DNA from: Mikania micrantha | Taxonomy: Eukaryota > Streptophyta > Magnoliopsida > Asterales > Asteraceae | Direction of reading: 5' to 3' | Assembly (NCBI GenBank): GCA_009363875.1 | Contig: CM018690.1 | Location: forward strand, 34,167,445-34,231,444 | DNA: 64,000 nt | Shown here: in pieces, positions 21,084 to 32,472 of the stretch | How positions within the stretch are numbered: the stretch's first letter is position 1 | Layout: every line of letters begins with the position of its first letter | The notes under the pieces: generated by a model | The model's database searches: none | Seen by the model: only the letters and a program-made list of their open reading frames with translations | Told to the model about the DNA's origin: nothing | Program-made: the position numbers and the translations under genes

Positions 21084-22368
21084 ATCTACACTTCAAGAGA
21101 ATAAACATTACCGATTGAAAATAAGCGTGTTACAAAGACAATATATAAGATTTTACACCGTAAGCAAACTAAAGAAAACGAACAAAGTTTGTTTATAAAT
21201 ATATTTAAATATTTAACTTATTTATAAACGGTTTATAAATGCTAGCTTTTGTTTATAATTGTTTGTTAAACATTTAACTTATTTATAAACAGTTTATAAA
21301 TACTAATTGAATGAAAAAAAATAAAAATCAATATCAATTTCAAACATTAGATATAATCATATTATATAAATATAAAATTAAATACTTGATAGATAAATAA
21401 AAAAAATATAATTATCAGACAAAACAAAAGTTTGATATAATCGTAATTCAAATTAACCCAAACTGATTTTTCAAAGTTTTAAATTTTAAAATTTTATATT
21501 TTTATCAAGTTATAAATTCTAAATGATTAGATTTCTAGTTTAAAAACAAATTAAGAATACTAAACACATTTAATGAATAAATAAACTAAAGGAACGCAAA
21601 TGAACATAAAAGAAAACATTACTAAACATTCTTTGAGGAGAATTGAACAAACAATTCTTTTGTTCATTTTGGTTTATTTAAGTAAATGAATGAAATTTTT
21701 GTTAATGTTCTTTTATATTTTAAACGAACAAGCTCACCAACAAATAGTTTACGATATATTCAATTCGTTTACAAAGTTACATGATATGTTTTGATAAAAG
21801 TTTAAAACAAAGAAATAGTTAGATAAACGTGTAAAAATGAAATTAGAAGGAAAAAAATCATGTCTAAAGAAAAACACTGAATATGTTTATATAATTATAA
21901 TTGAAAGTGGTTAAGTTCACTTTTTATTATTTTGGTAAACTAAAGATGTTAACGTATGAATAGTCTATATGATAAAAACTTTCACTTAAATAGGGTTTAA
22001 ATCGAGACAAACAAATAGTTTAGTTTGAAACAAAAGTAAAATAAATTTTACCATTAAACAAAAAGTTAAACTAAAGATAACTATTAGATTTAAAGACTAA
22101 AATTGAACTTAACCGTATCTTTTTTTTTTCCTAATGTCACATGTAGCTTTATAGACAAAAATGAATTTTTTAACCTCTCTCGTTTATCAATTTATTTTGT
22201 TATGAACACAATAACCCCCCTAGCTATTCAAATTTTATATAATAATAATAACAATAATAAATTAATTAATTGATAATAATAGCGATAATACTAAGTATTT
22301 AATTAATAACAATAACAACAATAATAATAGTAAAAGTAATACATAATAATAGTCAAAATTTATTCTAA
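21084..22368. other. AT-rich intergenic DNA
   Basis: No gene seen. About 21185-21310 repeats ATTTAACTTATTTATAAAC with TTTATAAA, and 22230-22330 is an (AAT)n/(AAC)n microsatellite-like run. Confidence 0.6.
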
Positions 22369-22400
22369 CTAGGTTTATTCAACCCGCATGTTGCGGCGGG
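22369..22400 (-). other. Helitron 3' end (minus strand)
   Basis: Read on the minus strand, a CCCGC...GCGGG hairpin with an 8-base loop is followed by TTGAATAAAC and CTAG, then T. That is the classical Helitron 3' terminus (hairpin about 10 bases before CTRR, insertion next to T). The element would extend to higher coordinates, but its 5' TC end was not identified. Confidence 0.55.
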
Positions 22401-23644
22401 TTATTATAGTACATTCTCGAGAACGGGTATTATATATCATTTGCAGAAACATAAGTTACATAACGATATCAAATATCTCTTCACGAACTCTATACAAACT
22501 TTTTATAAAAATATAAAATCATACAAAATATTCAAAATATGTTAAAAAAATAATAGAAAAAATTACTCTCAAAATCCTTCTTGCCGGCAACCAATCGTTT
22601 AAATTAAACAAAAACCAAAATCTTTTAACACTCTTTCAAATTTAATAAAAACTCAAATTTCTAATCAAATCTCTCAAATTTAATACCCCTTATCTACTTA
22701 CTACTTTTCAAGTAAAAAAAACTTCTAATTATCCAAGTCTAAATTATCAAATGACACTACATGAATCATACACATATGCATTACTATTTATTTTACTATG
22801 CATCATTATATATATATATATAACTACTATTCATTTTCATAAACTTTAATTATATATACATAATTAACGGACTTTATCTATTTATCATAGACTATTTGTT
22901 CCATTTTGTACGACGTCGAGACGAGTGATTTTAACTATCATCATATTTAGTCGATAATCTATTGTCACTTATATTATTATGTTTTTTTTAAAACGGCGGT
23001 TGATGCAACGGCAAGACCGTTGCCTCATAGTGCAGTGACTGAGTATTGAAATATCAGCCTTACACTCATACTACAATTGTAACGGTGCATTTTCAGTGGC
23101 ATTAGAGAGGCTCCCCCATGCTGTGATTGCAGCGGAGGCTCCACCCAACCCTTCTAACGGGCCAAGTTGGTTGGAGTCAAAGACTCGTCAACCAACCGTT
23201 TCAGGGAAAAACAAGTCAATAATCTTTAACTGCGAGGCCCCGAAACCGGGCACCTCACAGAGGTTGGTTTCGTCATAACACATAGCTCTTAAACCAAAAA
23301 CTTTCATAATCATGCAGCGGAAATGTAAACATAGTTTGATAAACAAAAATCAATAACATGTCTGTATCAAAATCATATCGGATTGCCAAAACCAACGAAG
23401 TCTCTATCTTGATGCCCCGAGCTCCATACCTTCTTTCTCCTTAGCCTTAACCTGACATACATGCTAAATCAAGTCAGCTTACGCTGGTGAGTTCTAGTTT
23501 TCGTAAAACAACATTAAACATACATATCATAAACACCATTTCATACACATAGTCCATAACCTTAGCACATATCATCATTTCCATCATCGTCATACGTTCC
23601 ACTGTCACCATACGAACAGTGGGCTTATGCCGGCACAAGGCTCC

Positions 23645-23935
23645 ATGTTTATAGTCCGATCGACTCTTACCATGTTTATAGTCCGATCGACTCTTACCAT
23701 GTTTATAGCCCGATCGGCTCTTACCATGTTTATAGCCCGATCGGCTCCGTGTTTATAGCCCAGTCGGCTCCATGTTTATAGTCTGGTCGACTCTCTTGTT
23801 TATAGTCCGGTCGACTCCATGTTTATAGTCCGGTCGACTCTCATGTTTATAGCCCGGTCGGCTCCCTATTTATAGTCCGATCGACTCCCCTGTTTATAGT
23901 CCGGTCGACTCCATGTTTATAGCCCGATCGGCTGT
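23645..23935 (+). repeat. Tandem array, unit about 21-30 bp
   Basis: About 12 units of the form TGTTTATAGTCCGGTCGACTC, alternating between CCGATCGACT, CCGGTCGACT and CCGATCGGCT variants with spacers CATG or TTACCATG. Each unit contains a CGATCG- or GTCGAC-type palindrome. It lies in the downstream half of LTR D. Confidence 0.9.
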
Positions 23936-24169
23936 TCATATCCTGATACGATCAGGTCATCATTCATATTCACCCAGTACAAGTACCGGAGCATCATCAT
24001 TCAAACATACCCTATAGCACGTATAGGGACATCATTCATTCATCATACATTATACACTAGCATCATATCGTCATTCATCATAATCCTCATACATTTTATG
24101 CTAGCATTATAACATTATTCATCGGGTTAATCATGGCATCTTAGGCATGTCATACTAGCCTCATTTCAT

Positions 24170-24265
24170 CATACCATCATAACATACTAGCATCATTTCA
24201 TCATACCATCATAACATACTAGCATCATTTCATCATACCATCATAACATACTAGCATCATTATCA
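24170..24265 (+). repeat. Short tandem repeat, 36-bp unit
   Basis: Nearly three identical copies of a unit containing CATCATAACATACTAGCATC and TTTCATCATAC, within a wider ATCAT-rich tract of LTR D. Confidence 0.85.
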
Positions 24266-24778
24266 TATCATAACATCATGGTATCATACTATCATCCTAG
24301 CCACCTAGGATCTTGTCATATCCCTATAACTATTCTCATAGTTATCGTCATGAAGCATGTGATCCTAAAGTCATCATCATATCATATGCTGGCATCATTA
24401 TCATGTCATGTTATTCATAACTCATTTATCATGCATTCATCATACTTAGCATACTTTCATGCATACACCATGCTAACACATAAACATGCATACATAGTCA
24501 GGGCATATCATCATTCATTCATCATCATCACAAGCACATAACATCATAGACATAACAATAAGCATGTATGTCAGCCCAAAACATCAAACATAAAAGAGGG
24601 CGTCTAGAACTCACCTGATAATGGCTCCTTATCTTCTTAACCGAACTCCTTAGTTAAGACCTGGGAACCTACATCATTACATCGTCTCATCACATACCAT
24701 TCTTAGACTTAGGATATATCCTAAGTCCTCATAGCCTACTAGTTCCCCCTCATAACTTCAAGTCCTCGAACTTGGATA

Positions 24779-24965
24779 GTATACGAAATACCCATGTACA
24801 CGGAATCCCTGTATTCGAAATTAGTGTACACGAAGTAACCTTTGTACACGAAATGGCCATGTACACGAAATGGCACTTTGTATTCGAAATAGGCATACTC
24901 GAAATACACTGTGCTCGAAATACATGCATGATTTCGAGTACCCTCGGTACATGATTTCGTGTACT
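24779..24965 (-). repeat. Array of GTACACGAAAT / GTATTCGAAAT motifs
   Basis: Eleven copies of GTA(C/T)(A/T)CGAAAT or near variants in about 190 bp. The last two are inverted (ATTTCGAGTAC, ATTTCGTGTAC). It lies downstream of the TATA of LTR D. A related group of about six lies upstream of the TATA. Confidence 0.8.
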
Positions 24966-25261
24966 CATCATTTTGTCATTAAACACCTCAGAAATTCATC
25001 CAAGACTTTGGGGAGCTAGTTCTAGGTTCCTTAGGTTGTTACCAACGTATTGGAACCTCAAACTTACGAACTTTATGCATAAAGGCGTGAGCTTTATGCA
25101 TAAGTTCCCTTTTTGTATGACCATCCTAACTTTTGCATAAAAATCCTAGCTTTTGGTTTGGAACACTTACTTGAAGCTAGATGATCACTCCTGTAGATTC
25201 TCGTGCGTTTCCTCCTTCGTTTAGTCGATCAAAGCTTGATTCTTGAAACTCTTGGGCTTAA

Positions 25262-25420
25262 ACTTCGAGTACTCGAGAGTAGATAAACTTCCAGTCAAAG
25301 TCTGTCACGCTTCCCAAGGCACCACTATTTATAGGCAGGGGCTAGTACTCGAAATCCTGAGTACACGAATCCTGGCATACTCGAAATTGGTGTACTCGAA
25401 ATCTTACCATTTCGAGTACA
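25262..25420 (-). promoter_or_regulatory. Predicted LTR D promoter: TATA box plus GTACTCGAAAT array
   Basis: On the minus strand, CTATAAATAG (25325-25334) is preceded within 90 bp by ATTTCGAGTAC-type motifs at about 25351, 25365, 25378, 25393 and 25409. One more palindromic TCGAGTACTCGA lies at about 25266, just downstream. The arrangement suggests a repeated activator site next to a core promoter. Confidence 0.55.
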
Positions 25421-25852
25421 CGATCTGTAATCCTAGCCTTGGTTATTTTTCGTCTATTTTCCTACAAGTTAATCGTTTGTTACGCATTCGTAAGTTCAAG
25501 TAACTTGTATTAGAAAATTTGGGATGTTACATTAACCTTTCCGCGTAAAACCCTTTTGGCTCGGACACAAAGCCGGGTGATATCTCGGGTCGCGCGTCAT
25601 TGCCATGTCTCACAAAATTTGACAATAATGAGAATTAAACGCACAACCTCCAGTAGAAAGTGTGAGCCGTTTACCACTAGATCAAATCTTGAGAACACTT
25701 ATATTATTATGTGGATTTGCTTTTTTTAAACTCTTTGAGTTGACTAAGAAGTAACATAGAACAAATAGTTGAACCCTTTAGAAACTGCATGGTTTGATTT
25801 TCCTCTATTTCCTATCTTATTAATTTCACTTGATTCATTGGCGAAGACTAGA

Positions 25853-25992
25853 TTTTTTCTTTGTAATAGCCATACTATCATACTCCTACTTTTACACTAC
25901 ACCCAATATTTCACTCTTGTTTGGATTTGAACCCAATACCTTCTTTCTAAAAGACAATGTCTCTACCAAATGAGCTAGTCCCGCATTGGCTA
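25853..25992 (-). mobile_element. tRNA-derived SINE (minus strand)
   Basis: The minus strand starts GGGACTAGCTCATTTGGTAG (A box) and contains GGGTTCAAATCC (B box), a good tRNA-like head. It ends in a T-run on the plus strand. Flanks gcgaagactaga (25841-25852) and gcgaaaactaga (25993-26004) match 11/12. The body is too diverged after the B box to be a tRNA gene. Confidence 0.8.
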
Positions 25993-26004
25993 GCGAAAAC
26001 TAGA

Positions 26005-26418
26005 TATTATATCATATTGTTTAATATAGATTAATCCAAACAACTAGGGATGGTATAATGGGTCTAACACTACAAAATAAGACACGACATGTTTAACATA
26101 GATAAATATGAAATGACCGTAAAGAATTTGTTAGTTAACATTGTAAATGACCTCCTAAGAAACTTGTTAAAGAACATATTAAGGAATCAGTCAAAGAGCT
26201 AGGGTTAGAAAATTAGAAATTTTAGAAGGTAATCTATTACCTACATATTTTATTGTATTATTATTAGATAGTTTTTAGAAACTAGGCCTGTAAGCGAACC
26301 GAACAATTACCGTATGGCAGAAAGTTCGTTTATGTTTGTTTATTTAACTATCTAATTTATGGATGATATTTATTTACATTTAAGAGACTTGTCATTTGCG
26401 TTTGTTTATAATTGTTCA
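26005..26418. other. Intergenic, no gene recognised
   Basis: AT-rich. Nothing distinctive up to the point where similarity to the upstream flank of the PPR gene begins. Confidence 0.5.
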
Positions 26419-26523
26419 CTTGTGTGGTGTTCCATCATAATATCATGTTTTACGATCTAGCAAACAAAATTGATGTTAAATAAAATTAAAAAAAAAACTA
26501 AAATAATGGCCCTTGCAGGTCTC

Positions 26524-26674
26524 TAAAAAATATAAACTCTTTTGAGCTGTGATTCTTACGGATAAACCTTTATACCACACCTTGGGGTAAAGGTAATGTT
26601 TGTGTTCATATCTCCTCTTCCAGACCCCACAAAGTAGAATTTTACTGAGTATGTTTGTTGTTGTTGCAGGTCTC
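26524..26674 (+). mobile_element. RTE-tailed SINE-like insertion
   Basis: An exact 11-bp duplication ttgcaggtctc (26513-26523, 26664-26674) encloses a sequence with the conserved plant RTE-LINE/SINE tail (CTTGGGGTAAAGGTAATG, TTCCAGACCCCAC, then TTGTTGTTG). The surrounding 26486-26713 may be an older minus-strand tRNA-SINE (GGTCGCATGTTCGAGACC). Confidence 0.6.
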
Positions 26675-26713
26675 GAACATGCGACCGTCGCGTTATTAGC
26701 ACCTTCAACCAAG

Positions 26714-28013
26714 CAGGCCGTCTCAATATCTTCTGGGGCCCTAGGGAAAATTTAAATCCAGAGCTCTTCTCTCACACCTAAATACCTAATAGTTATGTCT
26801 CCTTTATCGGGCCCTTCTCTCACTATATGAATCAATAAAACCTAAACAATATCAATCAAGTAAAACAACAAAACAATACCTATATGAATCAAGTAAATGT
26901 GTATCAGGTAAAGAAATTAAGAATGAATACCTTACTCCTTTGGTTAGATCTTTTACTATCAGGAATTAAAAAATCGACTCCTCGAGTGCTCCACAGCTCC
27001 AGCAGGACCAGGCGACCAACATAGTGCACAGAGCCACATATGGCTGATGCGCTTCGTGCTCGGATTGGTTCGTCACAGACTTATAATGGCCGATGTCACG
27101 GAGAGTCTAATGAGTTTGCGTCAATTGTAAACAAGGCGATGGCGATGGAGATGGCGATGGCCGATGGGTTCGTCAGTTCGTGAACGACAAATATGGGCCA
27201 GGATTGAGAGGCGGCCGACGAGGATACAATGTTGGATCGATTCCTTTGATTCAGATTTAGACATGAACATGAAAACAATAATAAAATAGAGATTAGATGA
27301 AACCTGTGAATCCAGTAAACGCATTGTTGATTCCAGACATGATTCCTGAGATGACGATCCGATCGGGTTCCCGTTTAGGGTGTACGGTGAGGATGGAGAT
27401 GAGAAGGCTCGGTTATGAGGTTTCACGAATCCAGAGAGATTAGGGATTTGTGATTAGGATGTTAAGAATGATAAGAGTGAGTAACCTTTCATTAGGAGCC
27501 ATTAGTCTCTATTTATATACACCCAAGAGGAAACCCTAATTAGGATAAATAAGGATAATTACGTCCATCAAATAATTATATATCTGCTAGGGGTAATTAA
27601 GTAATTGATCTAATTAGCTAAATAATCATGAATGCCATATTGTAAATATTTAATCTTACATACGGAGGTTAATGGCTTCCATGGCGCTTAGATTCAAACA
27701 ATGGGGAAATCGAAGAGACTGACGGTTTGTTAATCGTAAAGCAGTGAAGGGGGTGATGCCTAATTTCTCTGGACTCTTGCGGTTGAACAGTTGAACATAT
27801 ATTGAATGATTACCGTACTCCCCTGCGTACTCCCCACTCCCCAGATCCAAATCCCAATCCCCGCTCCTTTTTTATTTTCATCATTTTAACCCAACTCACG
27901 GGCCAACATACATATAAGCCCAATTGCCAATTGGTATTTTTTTTATGTGGCCCTATGAATTTTGAGAGCCCTAGGCGAAGGCCTAGACTCATAAGCCTAT
28001 TGGGCCGGCCCTG
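26714..28013. mobile_element. hAT non-autonomous element
   Basis: Begins CAGGCCGTCTCAATATC with GGGGCCCTAGG and ends GCCCTAGGCG..TTGGGCCGGCCCTG, inverted copies. The 8-bp duplications are caaccaag (26706-26713) and taaccaag (28014-28021), 7/8. The intact locus has the single empty site near 16228 (GGTAACCAAGTAAG). 1.3 kb with a moderately GC-rich core (about 27000-27480) but no transposase ORF. Confidence 0.8.
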
Positions 28014-28032
28014 TAACCAAGTAAGCTAACAG

Positions 28033-28382
28033 CAGGGGGTCTTATAACAAATACGGTAGGTGTGGCCACACATGATCCATTTTTTTAGAGGGCCCTAATG
28101 TTTTTAAAAAGAATTGTATATTATATATATATATTAATTTATTTTACAACAAACACAAATAATTTACATTCCAATTTTTTAAATATGTTTAACCCAGTTA
28201 CGAATTTTATAAAAGTAAAAAAAAACTTGTTTCTTAAACATAATTCATTACGATTTAAAATTTAGGTAAAAAAAACAAATTGACTCATTTCATATTTAGT
28301 TACAAATGAATTACCACATATACATATAGAGGCTCATTTTTATTATACGTATAAGACATCTAATTTCTCATAGAAGACCCTG
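28033..28382. mobile_element. hAT-like MITE
   Basis: Ends CAGGGGGTCTTATAA and ATAGAAGACCCTG, with 8-bp duplications gctaacag (28025-28032) and gctaatag (28383-28390). The intact copy shows one gctaatag at about 16239, the empty site. 350 bp, AT-rich, non-coding. Confidence 0.85.
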
Positions 28383-28519
28383 GCTAATAGGCTAATTAAT
28401 ATTTAATGCTTTAGTAAACATTTTTTGACGTGTTTCTAATTCAATTACATCGTTTTGATAGTTGATTGTCAAGATGCAACAACAAACCAGAGGTGCTTTC
28501 TGAAATTTAGACACATGAA

Positions 28520-28652
28520 ATGCTCCATGGAAGACGAAGAACAACATCACTCAACAAAACCCTTTTCCGATTGCTATCCATTCGAGCCAGCACCATAATT
28601 AATCAACCCCATACTTCAAAATCAAAATTGGGTACTTTTCTTCTTGTTGCTT
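28520..28652 (+). pseudogene. PPR pseudogene, segment 1 (N-terminal presequence)
   Basis: Matches the first 46-47 codons of the intact PPR gene (MLHGRRRTTSLNKTLFRLLS...), including the transit-peptide-like region. It stops abruptly at the target duplication tgctt where LTR C inserted. The ORF then runs into LTR sequence and terminates at 28747. Confidence 0.9.
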
Positions 28653-29183
28653 TGATGTGTGCGGTCCGTATGCTAAAAATAAGACAAATAAAAATGCCTA
28701 ACCTAAGCTATGACACTAAAAAATTCTTAGACTTAGACTCGACCTAAACACCTAGTTAAAATCGGAAATCTTAAACTAGACTGCTACGTAGGCAAGTGTA
28801 CCTATCGATGACAATATAGCTTGTGGAAGAACATATATCGAACCCTAAGGACACTAGTTAACAAAAACTAACATAGAATGTGAGCAAATAAAATAAAAGA
28901 GGGAGGATTTGATGCAACTTCTAAAAACCTAATGAAAACTTAACTAACTAAATAACTAAAACTGGAGACTGAAACTGAGAAACTAAACTATAACTAACAA
29001 AAGCTGGGAAGACTAACTGAAACTAAGACTGGAACTAAGAATTGGATAACTAACTCCAAACAGAAAAAACTGGTCTACCTAGGCTGAGAATCAAAAGTGT
29101 GACAAGTGATGATTTGGACTGACTCGTGAATGATAAAGACTAGGATCTTAATAGACAAACCTAGAATGACCTAATGGATCCCA

Positions 29184-32100
29184 TGTCACACCCCCAAATT
29201 CCCACATGCGGTGGCAGACCACTGGTGTGACGTGGCAAGGATCATAGCTTTCAGTCATATAGAACGACTCTATATGCGTTTGAAAATACATTCAATATAA
29301 CAATAATAACCAAAATAGTTTGTCAATCATGCATCGGAATATAAAATGTTACGCAGCGGAAATAAAGTTGTTCAAATGCAGCGAAAAGTAAAAATGTAAG
29401 ACACTACGTTGTTCGAATACAATAACATAAAAAATTGTTTTTCAAATGACGAGGGTGAATGCATGTGACTCTTATGTGCTTGTCCCCTAACGTGCAACCC
29501 TGTCCGTGCTTGAGCTAGTTACATGAGAATATATGTTAAGAAAAAGTGTTAACACATTGGTTGGTGAGTTCACAGGTTTTGATATTCAGTACATAAGTAA
29601 AATAAATGATTGTCATGTGTCATGTTGTTTATTAATGTTTGTCCGAACCCTAGGCTCCAAGTATCAGTTGCGTCTCTACCGAACTAGACTTGTTTGCTCT
29701 TGCCTCCGCCATGTCTATCATAAAAACAATGGCGATGGGTTGAGATTACACGCGTCCTGACATCCAGTCAGAGTTGGCGCTGCGTGGTTCATCACACCCA
29801 ATAGTACTATCTGAATCCCACTTCGTTGTATACACATTAATGGTAAGACTGTGCGAGGACTTTGTAACGATACAACACTCGATGTTTGTTCCCAATAAAC
29901 CAGCATACACAAAATGTTTGTACAAATATAGTTTGACTCAACAACATGTATTCTTCCCCTAGTTTGAAAGCTTGTAAAATAGTTTGAAAGAGGGGCCGTA
30001 AACTCACCTGGGTATATATGCGTAAGCTCGTAATCTTCTGACGAATCGGTCACTGGTTACCTATATCACATTGTGTACGTAAGTTTGTTTTCATGTTTGT
30101 GTTCGTGCTCAACAACCCAGGGTTGTTATGCTTGTCCATGTTCGACCATGTTTGTTTGTGTTTGACCATGTTTGACCGTGTCAATTAACGACCCGCTGGT
30201 GAACCGTGCGTTTGATATAGTTCGTTTTAATGATCGTTATTATTCACATAATGCATGTAAACATGTAAGTCACGTTAATGGACAAATTACTATTTATAGT
30301 AAGTTTCCATTTTTAGAAGGTTTGCATCATAATTCATTTTAATAATTTTAGCATGCTCGTATAACCTAAGTGATCATGTTAACACTTAGCAGGTTGTTAC
30401 ATGTTGTCAAATAAGCACATAAATTCCATTTTAGTAACTAGAGTTACTAAATATAATAAGTTTCTATATTTGACATGTTTAACCACAAAAATCATACGAT
30501 AACATCACACAATCTCATAATGATGCATTTTAAGTCATTTATCATTATTAACATGTATCCAATAATCCTATTCATGAAAACTCCAATTAAAGTTTCTATA
30601 TATAGAAAGTTTGCATATAATATCATTCTAAATCACAATAAACTACACAACATGTTTGTATGATCATTATTATTCTCAATGACACTTAAACAACATCAAA
30701 ATCAACATGCATGTTTATGACTTTTACAAATAAAGTTTCTATAAATAGAAACTTATGGCTAAAATCTCTCCTTTTAACACATTTAGCACATTAATCATGT
30801 TAATAACATTTTTGTTAACAACAAATTACCAATTTAACATGCTCATTACACCAACTCATCATTTAACCCATTTATGCACAAACAAAATTACTATTTATAG
30901 TAACCATTCCAAATATCAACATACTAACAATTCTAATCAATCTCGTATACAAATATCATCTATAAATTAACATATAAACATGCTTATATCGTTAATATCA
31001 TCATCTAGCAAGATTTTTGCATCAAAAGTTACTATTAATAGTAACCATGCCCAAATCAACATAGAATGACCAAATATCTCTATTAAACCTATTGAAATGA
31101 ATTCCAACACTACTAGTAGCATTAATCCATAGCCAAAATCAACTAAATCATCATGGATTGCACATGCATGTCATCCGAAGTTACCACTTTATAGCAAATA
31201 TCATCAATGACTCAAAAGTGACTCAATAATCTCAATAGATCATTATAATAACTCAAATAATTCATCTAGACCACAAACCACAGGTTTATAACATCGAAAA
31301 TTCATGCATGTGCCTTGGATGGCCTTGCATGTCACCATACATGCTTCCATGTGTGTGTTTAGGAGATTTTTGTGTAAATAGGCTTAATAAACTACCTCAC
31401 AAGGTTCTTTAACGCTGAGATTCGAGCTAGATGACTGAAATAGTGGTTCTAGAGGCTGTTCTTGAGGATTCCCAATTGTTACACAAGAAGATTTGATGGT
31501 GGAAGGTCTCCCAATGTCTCTTTTAAGCTCCTAAGGTCTCCAAGACTTCAATGTTGCTTTATGATCACCCCTTGCAGCTCCTAATGGTAGAATATAGCCT
31601 TAACAGAGTGGTAATGGTCGGAATAGAAGGTTTTAGTCGAGAGAAGTGGGGTAAAAATGGTCTTGAATAAGCTGGGTGGTTTTTATAAAAATTTTGCGAT
31701 CTGGGCTTCCTTTGCGTACTGCCTAGCTAGCCTCTTTGGGGCTAGGCGTACCGCCTGGAAAATTTTATTCAGATGCAGCTCCGCGCGCACCGCCCCGAGA
31801 AGTTGAACCGTCTTGGCGTACCGCTTGGTTTTTCGGAGAATTCAAATTCTTCCTGCCCATGCCTCACGTGCCGCCAAGGCCTAAGCCTTGGCCCTTGGCG
31901 TACCGCCTGGCCGGTCGGATGAGCTTAATTGGCCCATTTTAATTGTTTCGACTCTATTTTCGTTCGTTTTTCGTCATAACTCATTTTTTATTGTTGTTTG
32001 AGCTAAAATAGTTCGATGTTTGGTCATTTGTGAACTAATTTGTACTTAATCTGTTTGTTTTGTTCGCCGTTCACCAACGTTCGTGCATTGTTTGACATGT

Positions 32101-32269
32101 GTGTGCGTTTTTCGATAATTCATCGAATTATCGTGTTTGCGACTGTGTTTGTACTATTGTGCCACGTGTCACACTAAATTAAACTAATTTTAGTGCCACT
32201 TGTAATTAAATCAATTAAATAAGCATTTAATTAAATTTTTTGCTGACCTGGAAATTACGAGGTGTCACG
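29184..32269 (-). mobile_element. Solo LTR, family A copy 1 (minus strand)
   Basis: Starts TGTCACACCCCCAAATTCC and ends GAAATTACGAGGTGTCACG (last base changed from A). Exact duplication tccca (29179-29183, 32270-32274). 3086 bp, the reverse complement of the copies at 36729, 45050 and 56572. The minus-strand TATA (TTTTTATAAAA, about 31681-31690) is preceded by GGCGTACCGCC motifs at 31715-31915. Non-coding; small ORFs are not conserved. Confidence 0.9.
31681..31915 (-). promoter_or_regulatory. Predicted LTR A promoter with palindrome array
   Basis: On the minus strand, four GCGGTACGC-type motifs (plus-strand forms GCGTACTGCC near 31715, GGCGTACCGCC near 31745, GGCGTACCGCTT near 31814, GGCGTACCGCC near 31900) stand upstream of a TTTATAAAA TATA box. 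Confidence 0.5.
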
Positions 32270-32472
32270 TCCCAGATCAAGTGCCTGGTGTCACCAATGG
32301 AAATCATAAAATTGTAATGTATGCACTAGTCTACCGGGTCACCTTCCGGATTTTCCCGATATGCCATTGCACTCGGGTGGATCAACTCCCGTATTTTTCC
32401 ACCCGCATGTATCCTAAGACACTAGAGAGTTGTAAAGTTGACTACTTTGACACAGATTGACACAAACACTAA

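Larger units (their letters stand above)
23231..25531 (-). mobile_element. Solo LTR, family D (minus strand)
   Basis: Begins TGCGAGGCCCCGAAACC and ends AAATTTGGGATGTTACA, with an exact 5-bp duplication ttaac (23226-23230, 25532-25536). 2301 bp and no internal region, so a solo LTR. On the minus strand a TATA box (CTATAAATAG, 25325-25334) is preceded by repeated GTAC-type motifs. It also holds tandem arrays at 23645-23935 and 24170-24265. The size, ends and a GCAGCGGAAATG motif shared with family A suggest a Ty3/gypsy chromovirus of the Tekay/Del kind, but without gag-pol that is inference. Confidence 0.85.
22983..25695 (-). mobile_element. tRNA-derived SINE/retroposon (minus strand), split by a solo LTR
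   Basis: An exact 17-bp duplication cacttatattattatgt lies at 22966-22982 and 25696-25712. At the right edge the minus strand begins with an A-box-like TGATCTAGTGGTAAACGG and a B-box-like region (GTGCGTTTAATTCTC). The left edge is a T-run, the tail in minus orientation. Removing LTR 23231-25531 and its duplicated ttaac leaves about 410 bp. Confidence 0.7.

Noticed and set aside
23645..23935. CRISPR-like array of short repeats
   Set aside because: Units are contiguous without unique spacers, in a plant LTR; it is an ordinary tandem repeat.
25853..25992. tRNA gene on the minus strand
   Set aside because: Good A and B boxes, but no cloverleaf closing stem, a long non-tRNA body and flanking target duplications; it is a SINE head.
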